From Dehalococcoidia bacterium (GTDB lineage: Bacteria > Chloroflexota > Dehalococcoidia > Dehalococcoidales > JAUVZE01): DNA of 8,934 bases. Every line of letters begins with the position of its first letter. The stretch's first letter is position 1. The stretch covers positions 1 through 8,934 of the forward strand of contig SOJS01000010.1 of NCBI GenBank assembly GCA_004376435.1, in the 5' to 3' direction. Made by a program: the position numbers and the translations under genes. The notes under the pieces were generated by a model that saw only the letters and a list, made by a program, of their open reading frames with translations, was not told the DNA's origin and did not search any database. Of this stretch, positions 1 through 6,925 are shown piece by piece.

Positions 1-1122
1 TCCCGAGTGCGCGACCTCTTTGCGCAGGCGAAACGCAACACCCCCTGCATAATCTTCATTGACGAGATCGATGCGGTCGGGCGCCACCGTGGTGCCGGGC
101 TGGGCGGCAGCCATGATGAGAGGGAGCAGACGCTAAATCAGATTCTAGTGGAGATGGACGGCTTTGACACCAACACCAGTGTCATTGTCCTTGCCGCCAC
201 CAACCGACCGGATATACTTGACCCGGCACTGTTGCGCCCCGGTCGTTTTGACCGAAGGGTAATCCTGGACCGACCGGATATTAACGGGCGGATTGCCATT
301 CTTAAAGTCCACTCCAATGGCAAGCCGCTGGATAAGTCAGTTAGTCTAGAAGTGCTGGCTAAAGAAACTGCTGGTTTTAGCGGCGCTGACCTCGCCAATC
401 TGGTCAATGAAGCCGCTATTCTGGCCGCCCGACGGGACAAGCAGGCTATCGGGACACAGGAACTTGAGGAGTCAATAGACCGCGTTATCGCCGGACCGGA
501 GAGAAAAAGCCGCCGCATAAGCCCCAAGGAAAAGGGGATTACCGCCTATCACGAGGCAGGACATGCCCTTGTCGCCCGAATGCTGCCTAATGCCGACCCG
601 GTACATAAAATCTCCATAGTTGCCCGCGGGATGACCCTCGGTCACACCCGACAGCTACCAACCGAAGACCGCTACATGCTAACGCGCTCTCAATTTAAGG
701 ATATCTTAGCCACCCTGCTTGGCGGTCATACTGCCGAGAAGTTAATCTTTAATGAGACTACTACCGGCAGCCAGAATGATATTGAGCAGGCCACTAAGCT
801 TGCCCGCAAGATGGTAACCGACTTTGGTATGAGCGACAAACTAGGACCAAGAACATTTGGTCACAAGGAGGAGCTGGTTTTTCTCGGGCGTGAGATATCT
901 GAGCAGCGTGACTATAGCGATAAGGTAGCCGAGCAGATTGATGAAGAGGTCTATAATATTATCAACAGCGCCTACGAAACAGCCAAAAAGCTCCTCACCG
1001 AAAACAAGGCAAAACTGGTCCATATTGCCGAAAAACTGATTACCGAAGAAACGATAGAAGGCAAAGCGCTGGACAAGCTGTTTGACGCCCCGGTGCCTTC
1101 CCCAGCCACCCCAGCCAATTAA
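1..1122 (+). CDS. ftsH: ATP-dependent zinc metalloprotease FtsH, C-terminal part (5' end outside window)
   Basis: This is the C-terminal 373 residues of FtsH, the membrane-anchored AAA+ protease that unfolds and degrades misfolded membrane proteins and some cytosolic regulators. The reading frame is open from base 1, and the first codons (SRVRDLFAQAK) match the segment just after Walker A, so the transmembrane helices and Walker A lie off the left edge. Visible are Walker B (FIDEID, Asp and Glu codons at 61-66), the second region of homology with the two arginine fingers in RPGRFDRR (244-246 and 253-255), the zinc-protease motif HEAGH (550-564), and the third zinc ligand, Asp, in GSQNDIEQAT (778-780). 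The family is usually 600-650 residues, so about 230 are missing. The tail after the protease domain is short and Pro/Ala-rich. The stop TAA lies 7 bases from the stop of the convergent polyprenyl synthase gene. Every catalytic residue in view is intact. Confidence 0.97.
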   Translation, partial: SRVRDLFAQAKRNTPCIIFIDEIDAVGRHRGAGLGGSHDEREQTLNQILVEMDGFDTNTSVIVLAATNRPDILDPALLRPGRFDRRVILDRPDINGRIAILKVHSNGKPLDKSVSLEVLAKETAGFSGADLANLVNEAAILAARRDKQAIGTQELEESIDRVIAGPERKSRRISPKEKGITAYHEAGHALVARMLPNADPVHKISIVARGMTLGHTRQLPTEDRYMLTRSQFKDILATLLGGHTAEKLIFNETTTGSQNDIEQATKLARKMVTDFGMSDKLGPRTFGHKEELVFLGREISEQRDYSDKVAEQIDEEVYNIINSAYETAKKLLTENKAKLVHIAEKLITEETIEGKALDKLFDAPVPSPATPAN

Positions 1123-1129
1123 ATTACGG

Positions 1130-2095
1130 CTATCTTTTTCTGCGGATAACAAAATCGGCTAGCTCGGCTAATGTCCGCCGGGTGGGGTTATCCGGCAGGA
1201 GGCTAAGACTGCGGCAAGCCTGAGCACAGTAATCCGAAGCAACCTGATAGCACTCATCAACAATTGACGAATTACAGACCGTTTCCAGCGCCAGCTTTAT
1301 ATTTTTCTGCTTGTCACCACCCCGAAACAGCTCCGCTACCGGATTATTTTCACCCTGCCGTTCCAGAAGGAGCATCGCCGGCAGAGTAAGGGTGCCCTGG
1401 GCTAAATCCGAGCCTATGGGCTTACCCATCTCCTCCTCAGTGCTGGTAAAGTCCAAAATATCGTCCACAATCTGAAAGGCGATACCGAGGTTATAACCAT
1501 AATCCCTCAGCGCCCTAACCGCCTCCTCTGGAGCCTGACTTAAGATAGCCCCTGACTCAGTAGCCAGAGTAAAAAGGGCAGCCGTCTTATCGGAAATCCT
1601 CTTCAGGTAGTGCTGGCGGCTCTGTTTGGGGTTAAAAGCATTAAAAATCTGGTTTAGTTCGCCGGCAGAAATAGTCTCCAGAGTCTGGGTAAAGAGCTTT
1701 ATGGCTCTCAGGTTCTGGGTGTCGGCGCAATACTCCCCTGCTTTGGCAAAGAGGTAGTCCCCCAGCAGCACCGCTTTGTCCTCACCCCAAACCTTATTAA
1801 CCGTGGCTCGACCGCGACGAACCGAGGAATTATCAATAGCATCATCATGAATCAGGGTGGCGGCATGCATCAGCTCAACAGAGGTTGCCATCAGCACCAG
1901 ATGGTCAAAGTTGTAGTTATAAAACCTGCCTGATAGCAGGGTAAGCGCCGGCCGCATCCTCTTACCACCACCGCCAAGACTATAGTCCAGCAGCTCGGAC
2001 AGCCAGGGAAAATCAACCCTGCTGACCGATTTTAATTCCTCCTCCACCCTGTCCATGTCTTTCCGAACGGACTTATAGATAGTGCTAAGCCGCAA
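1130..2095 (-). CDS. Long-chain trans-polyprenyl diphosphate synthase
   Basis: This 321-residue protein is a trans-isoprenyl diphosphate synthase, which adds isopentenyl diphosphate units to an allylic primer with Mg2+. Visible are the GKR substrate-binding motif (residues 44-46), the first Asp-rich motif DDAID (84-88) followed by RRG, and the second Asp-rich motif DDILD (211-215). The fifth residue before the first motif is Ala, with Thr next (AATLIHDD), as in octaprenyl synthase IspB. A small residue there leaves the elongation pocket open, so a long chain is inferred (quinone tail or lipid carrier); the exact length cannot be read. I chose the TTG start at 2095 because a strong AGGAGG site precedes it and the open frame further upstream runs back over metG. 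A later ATG at 2056 (residue 14) is possible. The start lies 10 bases after the metG stop, so co-transcription is likely. Confidence 0.92.
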   Translation of the reverse strand: MRLSTIYKSVRKDMDRVEEELKSVSRVDFPWLSELLDYSLGGGGKRMRPALTLLSGRFYNYNFDHLVLMATSVELMHAATLIHDDAIDNSSVRRGRATVNKVWGEDKAVLLGDYLFAKAGEYCADTQNLRAIKLFTQTLETISAGELNQIFNAFNPKQSRQHYLKRISDKTAALFTLATESGAILSQAPEEAVRALRDYGYNLGIAFQIVDDILDFTSTEEEMGKPIGSDLAQGTLTLPAMLLLERQGENNPVAELFRGGDKQKNIKLALETVCNSSIVDECYQVASDYCAQACRSLSLLPDNPTRRTLAELADFVIRRKR

Positions 2096-2099
2096 AACC

Positions 2100-2105
2100 C
2101 CTCCT
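2100..2105 (-). promoter_or_regulatory. Ribosome binding site for the polyprenyl synthase TTG start
   Basis: On the minus strand AGGAGG begins immediately after the metG stop codon TAA and ends 4 bases before TTG at 2095-2093. It decides the start: no ATG or GTG lies in frame close to it, while the TTG gives a protein beginning MRLSTIYKSV, a plausible N-terminus for the family. Confidence 0.7.
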
Positions 2106-3773
2106 TTAATGGGCATGCCCCAGCCGAGCCGCCTCTTCAGCCGCCGTTTCCTCATCCAGTTTAGTAAAAAGGGGCTCGGGAGGCAGTAGCCTTTGCCCTG
2201 GCGGCAGTTCCTGCCACTGCCAGCCATAGTCTTCCACCTTGCCCTTAAAACCAAGAAGCTCATGCAGCCTCTGCGAGCTAAAGGGCAGGAAGGGATAGAG
2301 CATCGTTTTAAGGCAGGAGAGCACAAAAATAGCCACATACAGAGAATTGGCTGAAGCCTGGCGGTCTTTTTTGATTACTTTCCACGGCGATGTCTCCTCA
2401 AGGTAGCGGTTAGCCTTATGAGCTATGTCCATTGCCGATTTTATTGCCTCCTTAAAATGGCAGCCGTCAAGGAGGCTGCCCACAGTATCAAGGGTCTCTT
2501 TAGCCTGCTTCATTATCTCCTGACCGGGGCTATCAAGCTCCCCCGGCACGGGCACACAGCCGTCAAAGTGGCGGTAGGTAAAGGTGAGCACCCGATGAGC
2601 CAGATTGCCATAGGTAGCCACCAGCTCATCATTGTTGCGGCGGAAGAACTCATGCCAGGAGAAGTCAGTATCCCCTGTCTCCGGCATATTGATTGAGAAG
2701 AGATAGCGCAGCGGGTCAGGCTGATAGCGAGCTAGATAGTCATCCAGCCAGACCGCCCAGTTGCGGCTGGTAGAAAGCTTTTTGCCCTCAATGGTGAGAA
2801 ACTCGTTAGCCGGCACATCATAAGGCAGATTCAAGCCGCCGTAGCCCATCAGCATTGCCGGCCAGACAATGGTATGGAAGAGGATATTGTCTTTGCCAAT
2901 AAAGTAGTAGCTTTTGGCATCACTCTGCCAGAAAGGACGCCACCCCTCCCCATCCCCGGTAGAGCTAGCCCACTCCTTAGACGCCGAGAGATAGCCAATG
3001 ACAGCCTCAAACCAGACATAGAGGCGCTTGCCCTCAAAGCCAGGCAGGGGTATCGGGATGCCCCAGCCTATATCTCGGGTAATTGCCCTGTCCTTCAACC
3101 CTCCCTCCAGATAGCGGCGGGTGAAGTTGAGCACATTCTGCCGCCAGTGGCTCTGTTTTTTTACCCAAGTCAAAAGCTTATCGGTGAAGACAGAGAGCTT
3201 GAGAAAAAAATGCTCCGAATCCTTAAACTGAGGAACAGCACCACAGAGGCGGCAATGAGGGCTGGTCAGCTCAACCGGGTTTATCGGCTTACCGCACTCA
3301 TCACACTGGTCACCTCTGGCTCCAGCCGAGCCACAGAAGGGGCAGATGCCCTCAATATAGCGGTCAGGTAGAAAGCGCTGGCACTGAGGGCAATAGGGCT
3401 GGGATACAGTATCCTTATAGATATAATCCTTGTCAAGCAGGGTAAGGAAGATGTCCTGCGCTACCTTACTATGGTTGGCAGTGCCGGTAGTGGTGAATAA
3501 GTCAAAGGAAATGCCTAACTTCTGCCATGACTTGAGAAACTGGCGGTGGTACTTGGCGGCTATCTGGTCAGGGCTGGCTCCTTCCTGCTCGGCTTTGATA
3601 GTTATCGGCGTGCCGTGCTGGTCGCTCCCCGATACCATTAATACCTCATTCCCCTTGGTGCGGTGGTAGCGGGCGAATATGTCTGCCGCCAGATAGGCGC
3701 CGGCAATATGACCTAAATGCAGCGGGCCATCAGCATAAGGCCAAGCAACACCGATAAAAATTCTCTCGCTCAT
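2106..3773 (-). CDS. metG: Methionine--tRNA ligase (methionyl-tRNA synthetase)
   Basis: This class I aminoacyl-tRNA synthetase charges tRNA-Met, including the initiator, in the cytosol. In the 555 residues are the HIGH signature as HLGH (19-22), an inserted zinc-knuckle domain with four CxxC pairs (128/131, 144/147, 157/160, 174/177), the KMSKS signature as KLSTS (332-336), and the helical anticodon-binding domain with the conserved N...PW motif (Asn455, Pro463-Trp464); this Trp corresponds to the one that stacks on the CAU anticodon in E. coli. Four CxxC pairs indicate the two-zinc subclass. The protein ends at about residue 555, so it lacks the C-terminal EMAP-like tRNA-binding and dimerisation domain of longer enzymes. 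The ATG at 3773 is the only start candidate, since in-frame TGA and TAA lie just upstream. No Shine-Dalgarno sequence precedes it. It sits between a small cysteine-rich gene and the polyprenyl synthase gene. Confidence 0.97.
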   Translation of the reverse strand: MSERIFIGVAWPYADGPLHLGHIAGAYLAADIFARYHRTKGNEVLMVSGSDQHGTPITIKAEQEGASPDQIAAKYHRQFLKSWQKLGISFDLFTTTGTANHSKVAQDIFLTLLDKDYIYKDTVSQPYCPQCQRFLPDRYIEGICPFCGSAGARGDQCDECGKPINPVELTSPHCRLCGAVPQFKDSEHFFLKLSVFTDKLLTWVKKQSHWRQNVLNFTRRYLEGGLKDRAITRDIGWGIPIPLPGFEGKRLYVWFEAVIGYLSASKEWASSTGDGEGWRPFWQSDAKSYYFIGKDNILFHTIVWPAMLMGYGGLNLPYDVPANEFLTIEGKKLSTSRNWAVWLDDYLARYQPDPLRYLFSINMPETGDTDFSWHEFFRRNNDELVATYGNLAHRVLTFTYRHFDGCVPVPGELDSPGQEIMKQAKETLDTVGSLLDGCHFKEAIKSAMDIAHKANRYLEETSPWKVIKKDRQASANSLYVAIFVLSCLKTMLYPFLPFSSQRLHELLGFKGKVEDYGWQWQELPPGQRLLPPEPLFTKLDEETAAEEAARLGHAH

Positions 3774-3793
3774 AACAAACCGGCTAACATTTT

Positions 3794-3799
3794 ATCATA
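3794..3799 (-). promoter_or_regulatory. Possible -10 element for metG
   Basis: The minus strand reads TATGAT (5 of 6 to TATAAT) 20 bases before the metG ATG, in the 42-base gap after the small cysteine-rich gene. I see no good -35 hexamer 16-18 bases upstream, so this is weak. If used, the leader would be about 14 bases and would lack a Shine-Dalgarno sequence. Confidence 0.25.
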
Positions 3800-3815
3800 A
3801 CTAAAGAGCCAGTGG

Positions 3816-4019
3816 CTAGCCCTCACCGGTAAAGAAGGTCAGCACCTGCTCGCCCTTGTCCTGCTTATAGTTAGCGCAACCCTTCTTGAGACAGCAATCA
3901 ACACACAGGCGTAAAACAGCACCCTCCTCTTCAACAATTAAATAACGGCCAAGGTAAGGGATAACACGCTGACAGCCGTCGCACTTAACGCCACCTAAAG
4001 ATACGCAGCCACATTGCAT
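3816..4019 (-). CDS. Small cysteine-rich, probably zinc-binding protein of unknown function
   Basis: I do not recognise this 67-residue protein. It has eight cysteines (3, 5, 13, 16, 39, 42, 43, 48). The pairs CDGC (13-16) and CVDC (39-42) are separated by about 22 residues of mostly beta-like sequence, a spacing typical of a zinc ribbon or treble clef; C3, C5, C43 and C48 could form extra ligands. There is no signal peptide or membrane segment. The ORF is believable because a good AGGAG site lies 7 bases before the ATG, the rsmI stop is only 13 bases upstream, and the cysteine pattern is coherent. Its position between rsmI and metG suggests co-transcription with translation genes, but a role in translation is only a guess from context. 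Confidence 0.75.
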   Translation of the reverse strand: MQCGCVSLGGVKCDGCQRVIPYLGRYLIVEEEGAVLRLCVDCCLKKGCANYKQDKGEQVLTFFTGEG

Positions 4020-4032
4020 CTTTTAACTCCTC

Positions 4033-4851
4033 TCATTTAGCTATCTCAAGCCAGGCGCGGTATAGCTCCCTCTTTGATAGACCGCTCTTTTCTGCCATCT
4101 TAGCCACCGCCTCTTTAGCCGCCAGCCCTGATTGGTGCATATTGCGTAATTGCTGTTCAATCTCCGGCGTCAGTTGCGGTTTATCCTTCTTTGCCGCGCC
4201 TTCAATGACCAGGGTAAACTCCCCTCTTGGCTGGGTAAAGTGCTCTATTGCCTGGCTTACCCTCCCCCGGAAGACCTCCTCATAAATCTTGGTCAGCTCG
4301 CGGCAGACTGCCACCCTTCTATCCCCCAGAACAGATAGAATATCGTTTAGCGCCGCCGGCAGTCGGTGGGGCGATTCCAGAGCAATTATCGTTTCCTTTC
4401 CCCCGGCAATTGCCTCAAGAAGACGCCGCCGGCCACTGGACTTACGGGGGAGAAAGCCAAGATAGATAAACCTGTCCGTCGGCAGGGCGGAGACGACCAG
4501 CGCCGTGACAATAACCGACGGTCCCGGGATAGGCACCACAGCAATACCCCGCTGGCTGGCGGCGACAATCAGCTCATAACCAGGGTCAGACATGCCCGGC
4601 ATACCAGCACTGGAGACAAGAGCCACATCGCCATCCCCAAGAAAGTTCAGGATATACTCCAGCTTGGCCCACTTATTGTGCTCATGATAGCTTGTCAGCG
4701 GTGTTTTAATATCATAGGCATTAAGTAGCCGCTTTGTCTGGCGCGTGTCCTCAGCAGCAATAAGCTTCACCTGACGCAGGATGTTGAGAGCACGCTGGGA
4801 GACATCCTCCAGGTTACCAATGGGGGTGGCAACAACATAAAGAGTCGGCAT
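4033..4851 (-). CDS. rsmI: 16S rRNA (cytidine(1402)-2'-O)-methyltransferase RsmI
   Basis: RsmI methylates the 2'-O of cytidine 1402 in 16S rRNA, in the ribosomal P site, using S-adenosylmethionine. The 272-residue protein has the family N-terminus LYVVATPIGNLEDVSQRAL (residues 4-22), the AEDTRxTxxLL segment (33-43), the PIPGPS loop (107-112), DRFIYLGFLPRKSSGRR (126-142), ESPHRL (159-164), the RELTKIYEE segment (184-192) and the RGEFTLVIEG strand (209-218). A helical C-terminal domain (about 227-272) matches the usual RsmI end. Unusually, the motif normally read VSDAGTP is VSSAGMPG here (Ser81 and Met84 instead of Asp and Thr). I chose the ATG at 4851 because the family begins right before the LYVVATP strand; an in-frame TTG at 4863 would add four residues and has no usable ribosome site. 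It is the first gene of the minus-strand block, with a good -10 element upstream. Confidence 0.95.
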   Translation of the reverse strand: MPTLYVVATPIGNLEDVSQRALNILRQVKLIAAEDTRQTKRLLNAYDIKTPLTSYHEHNKWAKLEYILNFLGDGDVALVSSAGMPGMSDPGYELIVAASQRGIAVVPIPGPSVIVTALVVSALPTDRFIYLGFLPRKSSGRRRLLEAIAGGKETIIALESPHRLPAALNDILSVLGDRRVAVCRELTKIYEEVFRGRVSQAIEHFTQPRGEFTLVIEGAAKKDKPQLTPEIEQQLRNMHQSGLAAKEAVAKMAEKSGLSKRELYRAWLEIAK

Positions 4852-4877
4852 GGCCGCTATCAATCCTCAACTTAGCT

Positions 4878-4907
4878 ATTATAACCGACACCGCCTTCCC
4901 CCGTCTA
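4878..4907 (-). promoter_or_regulatory. Predicted sigma-70-type promoter for the rsmI block
   Basis: The minus strand has a perfect -10 TATAAT (4878-4883) and, 18 bases upstream, TAGACG (4902-4907; 4 of 6 to TTGACA). Transcription would start near 4871, giving a leader of about 20 bases before the rsmI ATG. It would drive rsmI, the small cysteine-rich gene, and probably metG and the polyprenyl synthase gene. Confidence 0.55.
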
Positions 4908-4921
4908 GCTTTGAGATTTTC

Positions 4922-4951
4922 TTGACTTTGAAGGTCAGCCTTTGCTATAGT
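4922..4951 (+). promoter_or_regulatory. Predicted sigma-70-type promoter for guaB3
   Basis: TTGACT (4922-4927) and TATAGT (4946-4951) are 18 bases apart, each 5 of 6 to consensus, and the -10 has an extended TG (TGC at 4943-4945). Transcription would begin near 4958. The ribosome site AAGGAG (4964-4969) lies 6 bases before the ATG at 4976. The -35 boxes of this promoter and of the divergent rsmI promoter are only 14 bases apart. Confidence 0.7.
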
Positions 4952-4975
4952 TTTTCTTTAAGGAAGGAGAGCATA

Positions 4976-6127
4976 ATGGCTACCCCCAAATTTAAGGAAC
5001 TGCGGCGCGCCTATGGATTTGATGAGGTGGCTATCGTCCCCGGAGATGTCACCATCAACCCTGACCAGACAAACATAGACTTCCAGATAGATAACCTTAC
5101 CTTCTCCATCCCCATTATCGCCTCAGCCATGGATGCCGTGACCGATGTTAACACTGCCATCATGATGAGCAAGTTAGGCGGATTGGCTATTCTCCATCTG
5201 GAAGGAATACAGACGCGGTATGAAAATCCCGATGAGATACTGGCTGAGATTGCCCAAGCCCCCGACAGTGAGGTTACCCCATTAATCCAGAAGGTCTACT
5301 CCCAGCCGATTAAAGAGAACCTTATCGGGGAGCGGATTGAGGCGGTTAAGCGAGCGGGGGCGGTATGTGCTGTCTCGGTGACACCGGCTAACGCCAAAAG
5401 GTTTGCCTCAATAGCTGCTGAAGCTAAGGCTGATATTTTTTCCGTCCAGTCCACAGTTACCACCGCCCGCCATATATCCAAAAGCTATCGCGGGCTAATC
5501 TTCTCCGAGCTTAAACAGTCAATACCGCTGCCCATTATTGTCGGCAACTGCGTCAGCTACAGCGCCTGTCTGGAGCTGATGAAAACCGGAGTCTCAGCAG
5601 TTCTGGTGGGGGTGGGGCCGGGTGCTGCCTGCACCACCCGACAGGTGCTTGGCGTTGGCGTCCCCCAGATAACAGCCACCATGGACTGTGCCGCCGCCAG
5701 AGATGAGTACTTGCGCCAGTCAGGTAGATATGTGCCCATAATTACTGATGGCGGTATGGGTAACAGCGGCGACCTGTGCAAAGCCTTTGCCGCCGGCGCT
5801 GATGGTGTCATGCTCGGCTCTATCCTCGCCCAGGCAAAAGAAGCACCGGGGCGGGGCTATCACTGGGGTATGGCGCAACCTGACCCGGCACTGCCCCGAG
5901 GGACACGGATAAAGGTCGGCACCACGGCTACACTGGAGCAGATTCTTCTTGGTCCGGCTTCAGTTACCGGTGGCAGCCAGAATATGGTCAGGGCTCTTCG
6001 CCTGACAATGGGCACCTGCGGGGTAGCCACCATAAAAGAAATGCACCAGGTTGATATGGTAATTGCCCCGGCCATTGTTACTGAAGGCAAGTCATGGCAG
6101 CTGTCAGCACCGGCAAAAGGCGGCTAG
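4976..6127 (+). CDS. guaB3: GuaB3-type IMP dehydrogenase-related protein, without CBS domains
   Basis: This 383-residue protein belongs to the IMP dehydrogenase/GMP reductase superfamily, enzymes of guanine nucleotide metabolism with a TIM-barrel fold. It matches the GuaB3 branch (IMP dehydrogenase-related family 2) along its length: the N-terminal LRRAYGFDEVAIVPG segment, the SKLGGLAILHLEG segment (65-77), the active-site loop GPGAACTTRQ (214-223) with the presumed nucleophile Cys219, the phosphate-binding DGGMGNSGD (258-266), and the PDPALPRGT and GGSQNMVRALRLTMG segments towards the end. Canonical bacterial GuaB is about 480-500 residues with a pair of CBS domains after the first third of the barrel; these are absent. 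As I recall them, actinobacterial GuaB3 proteins lack this cysteine, whereas cyanobacterial GuaB3 has been described as an active IMP dehydrogenase. IMP dehydrogenase is therefore the preferred activity; GMP reductase is not excluded. The ATG at 4976 has a strong ribosome site and promoter. It stands as a single gene. Confidence 0.9.
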   Translation: MATPKFKELRRAYGFDEVAIVPGDVTINPDQTNIDFQIDNLTFSIPIIASAMDAVTDVNTAIMMSKLGGLAILHLEGIQTRYENPDEILAEIAQAPDSEVTPLIQKVYSQPIKENLIGERIEAVKRAGAVCAVSVTPANAKRFASIAAEAKADIFSVQSTVTTARHISKSYRGLIFSELKQSIPLPIIVGNCVSYSACLELMKTGVSAVLVGVGPGAACTTRQVLGVGVPQITATMDCAAARDEYLRQSGRYVPIITDGGMGNSGDLCKAFAAGADGVMLGSILAQAKEAPGRGYHWGMAQPDPALPRGTRIKVGTTATLEQILLGPASVTGGSQNMVRALRLTMGTCGVATIKEMHQVDMVIAPAIVTEGKSWQLSAPAKGG

Positions 6128-6139
6128 CAGCAAACTAGG

Positions 6140-6898
6140 CTACTCCTCTTCAAACTCTCTATCCACCTCTTGGCTGACAGGGATATGAGGCAGTAAAGCT
6201 TCCACCTTTCTCCGCTTTCGTGGTGAGGGGAAGGTCAGCTTATCAATCTCCTGACGCAGTTCCCCCAGCCTCCCCACCACCAGCTCAGCGCTGATATTAA
6301 CCACCACCCCATCCACCCCAGCCTCCCATAATATTTGCAGCTCACTGGCGGACACCGTGGCTGGTATAACCGCCAGCAGTGGCTTGGTGAATAAATCAGC
6401 ACAGCGCTGAAGAAACATCAGGTAGTGCCAGGTAAGAATATTTTCCTCGCCGACAGCCAGTACCGCATCCAGCGGCAGCTCATCAACTGCCCGCAGCAGT
6501 CCCTCAGCCAGTGATGGTTTTACCTCCAATATCCGACCTGTTTTATTGTTAATTAACACCAGTGATGTCGTCGCCGCTGGAAAAACCAAAAAATCATAGC
6601 CCGCCAGCTTGCCGACTTCTCCCTCGCCAATGCCCCCCAGCCAGCCACCCCAGGGAATATCAGGCACCAACCGGGTAAGCTGCTCCATGGCTTTCGCCCC
6701 CAAACTCGGCTCAGAAACAGGCACCAGCCCGGCATCAGCCCCCGCCACCCGCTCCGTCAGCTTATCAATCTTAGCCCGCGCCAGACTAGCGATGAGCAAC
6801 ATCCTCGGCTTCCCCGAGGCTGACCGAGCTGCCCTGAACCCCATCGGCTTGGGTTCAGCCTGGGAAGCCTGCTTTAGCTTATCAATAAACTGGCTCAT
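6140..6898 (-). CDS. Conserved-looking protein of unknown function, possible TIM-barrel-like fold
   Basis: I cannot assign this 252-residue protein to a named family. It shows a repeated beta-alpha rhythm: short hydrophobic strands near residues 33-40 (MLLIASLA), 56-61, 83-88, 103-108 (FLVFPA), 143-150 (LDAVLAVG), 174-180 (LLAVIPA) and 195-202 (VDGVVVNI), separated by likely helices. This suggests a Rossmann-like or TIM-barrel-like cytosolic protein. There is no signal peptide, membrane helix or obvious catalytic motif; WGGWLGGIGEGE (83-94) is a Gly-rich stretch that could be a loop. The tail (from about 223) is charged, with an RKRRK cluster (227-231) and an acidic end. The ATG at 6898 is the first start, with a weak AAGGA site 3 bases before it. 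It follows rtcB by 72 bases and seems to have its own promoter. Its stop is 12 bases from the guaB3 stop, in the convergent direction. The full-length frame and codon use resemble the neighbours. Confidence 0.8.
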   Translation of the reverse strand: MSQFIDKLKQASQAEPKPMGFRAARSASGKPRMLLIASLARAKIDKLTERVAGADAGLVPVSEPSLGAKAMEQLTRLVPDIPWGGWLGGIGEGEVGKLAGYDFLVFPAATTSLVLINNKTGRILEVKPSLAEGLLRAVDELPLDAVLAVGEENILTWHYLMFLQRCADLFTKPLLAVIPATVSASELQILWEAGVDGVVVNISAELVVGRLGELRQEIDKLTFPSPRKRRKVEALLPHIPVSQEVDREFEEE

Positions 6899-6925
6899 CT
6901 GTCCTTGTCCGATACACTATTAAGT

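Noticed and set aside
2096..2338. N-terminal extension of the polyprenyl synthase open frame over metG
   Set aside because: The extra 81 residues are an alternative reading of the metG 3' end. The ribosome site at 2100-2105 and family start place the real N-terminus at the TTG at 2095.
2874..3371. A 165-residue plus-strand open frame inside metG
   Set aside because: It is antisense to the intact zinc and catalytic domains of metG and has no family resemblance or start signal.
4909..4945. CTTTG repeated three times (4909, 4926, 4940) upstream of guaB3
   Set aside because: The unit is only five bases and the spacing is uneven, so chance is a sufficient explanation.
4850..4975. N-terminal extension of guaB3 upstream of 4976
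   Set aside because: This stretch contains the -35, -10 and ribosome site for the ATG at 4976, and the extension has no similarity to GuaB3 N-termini.
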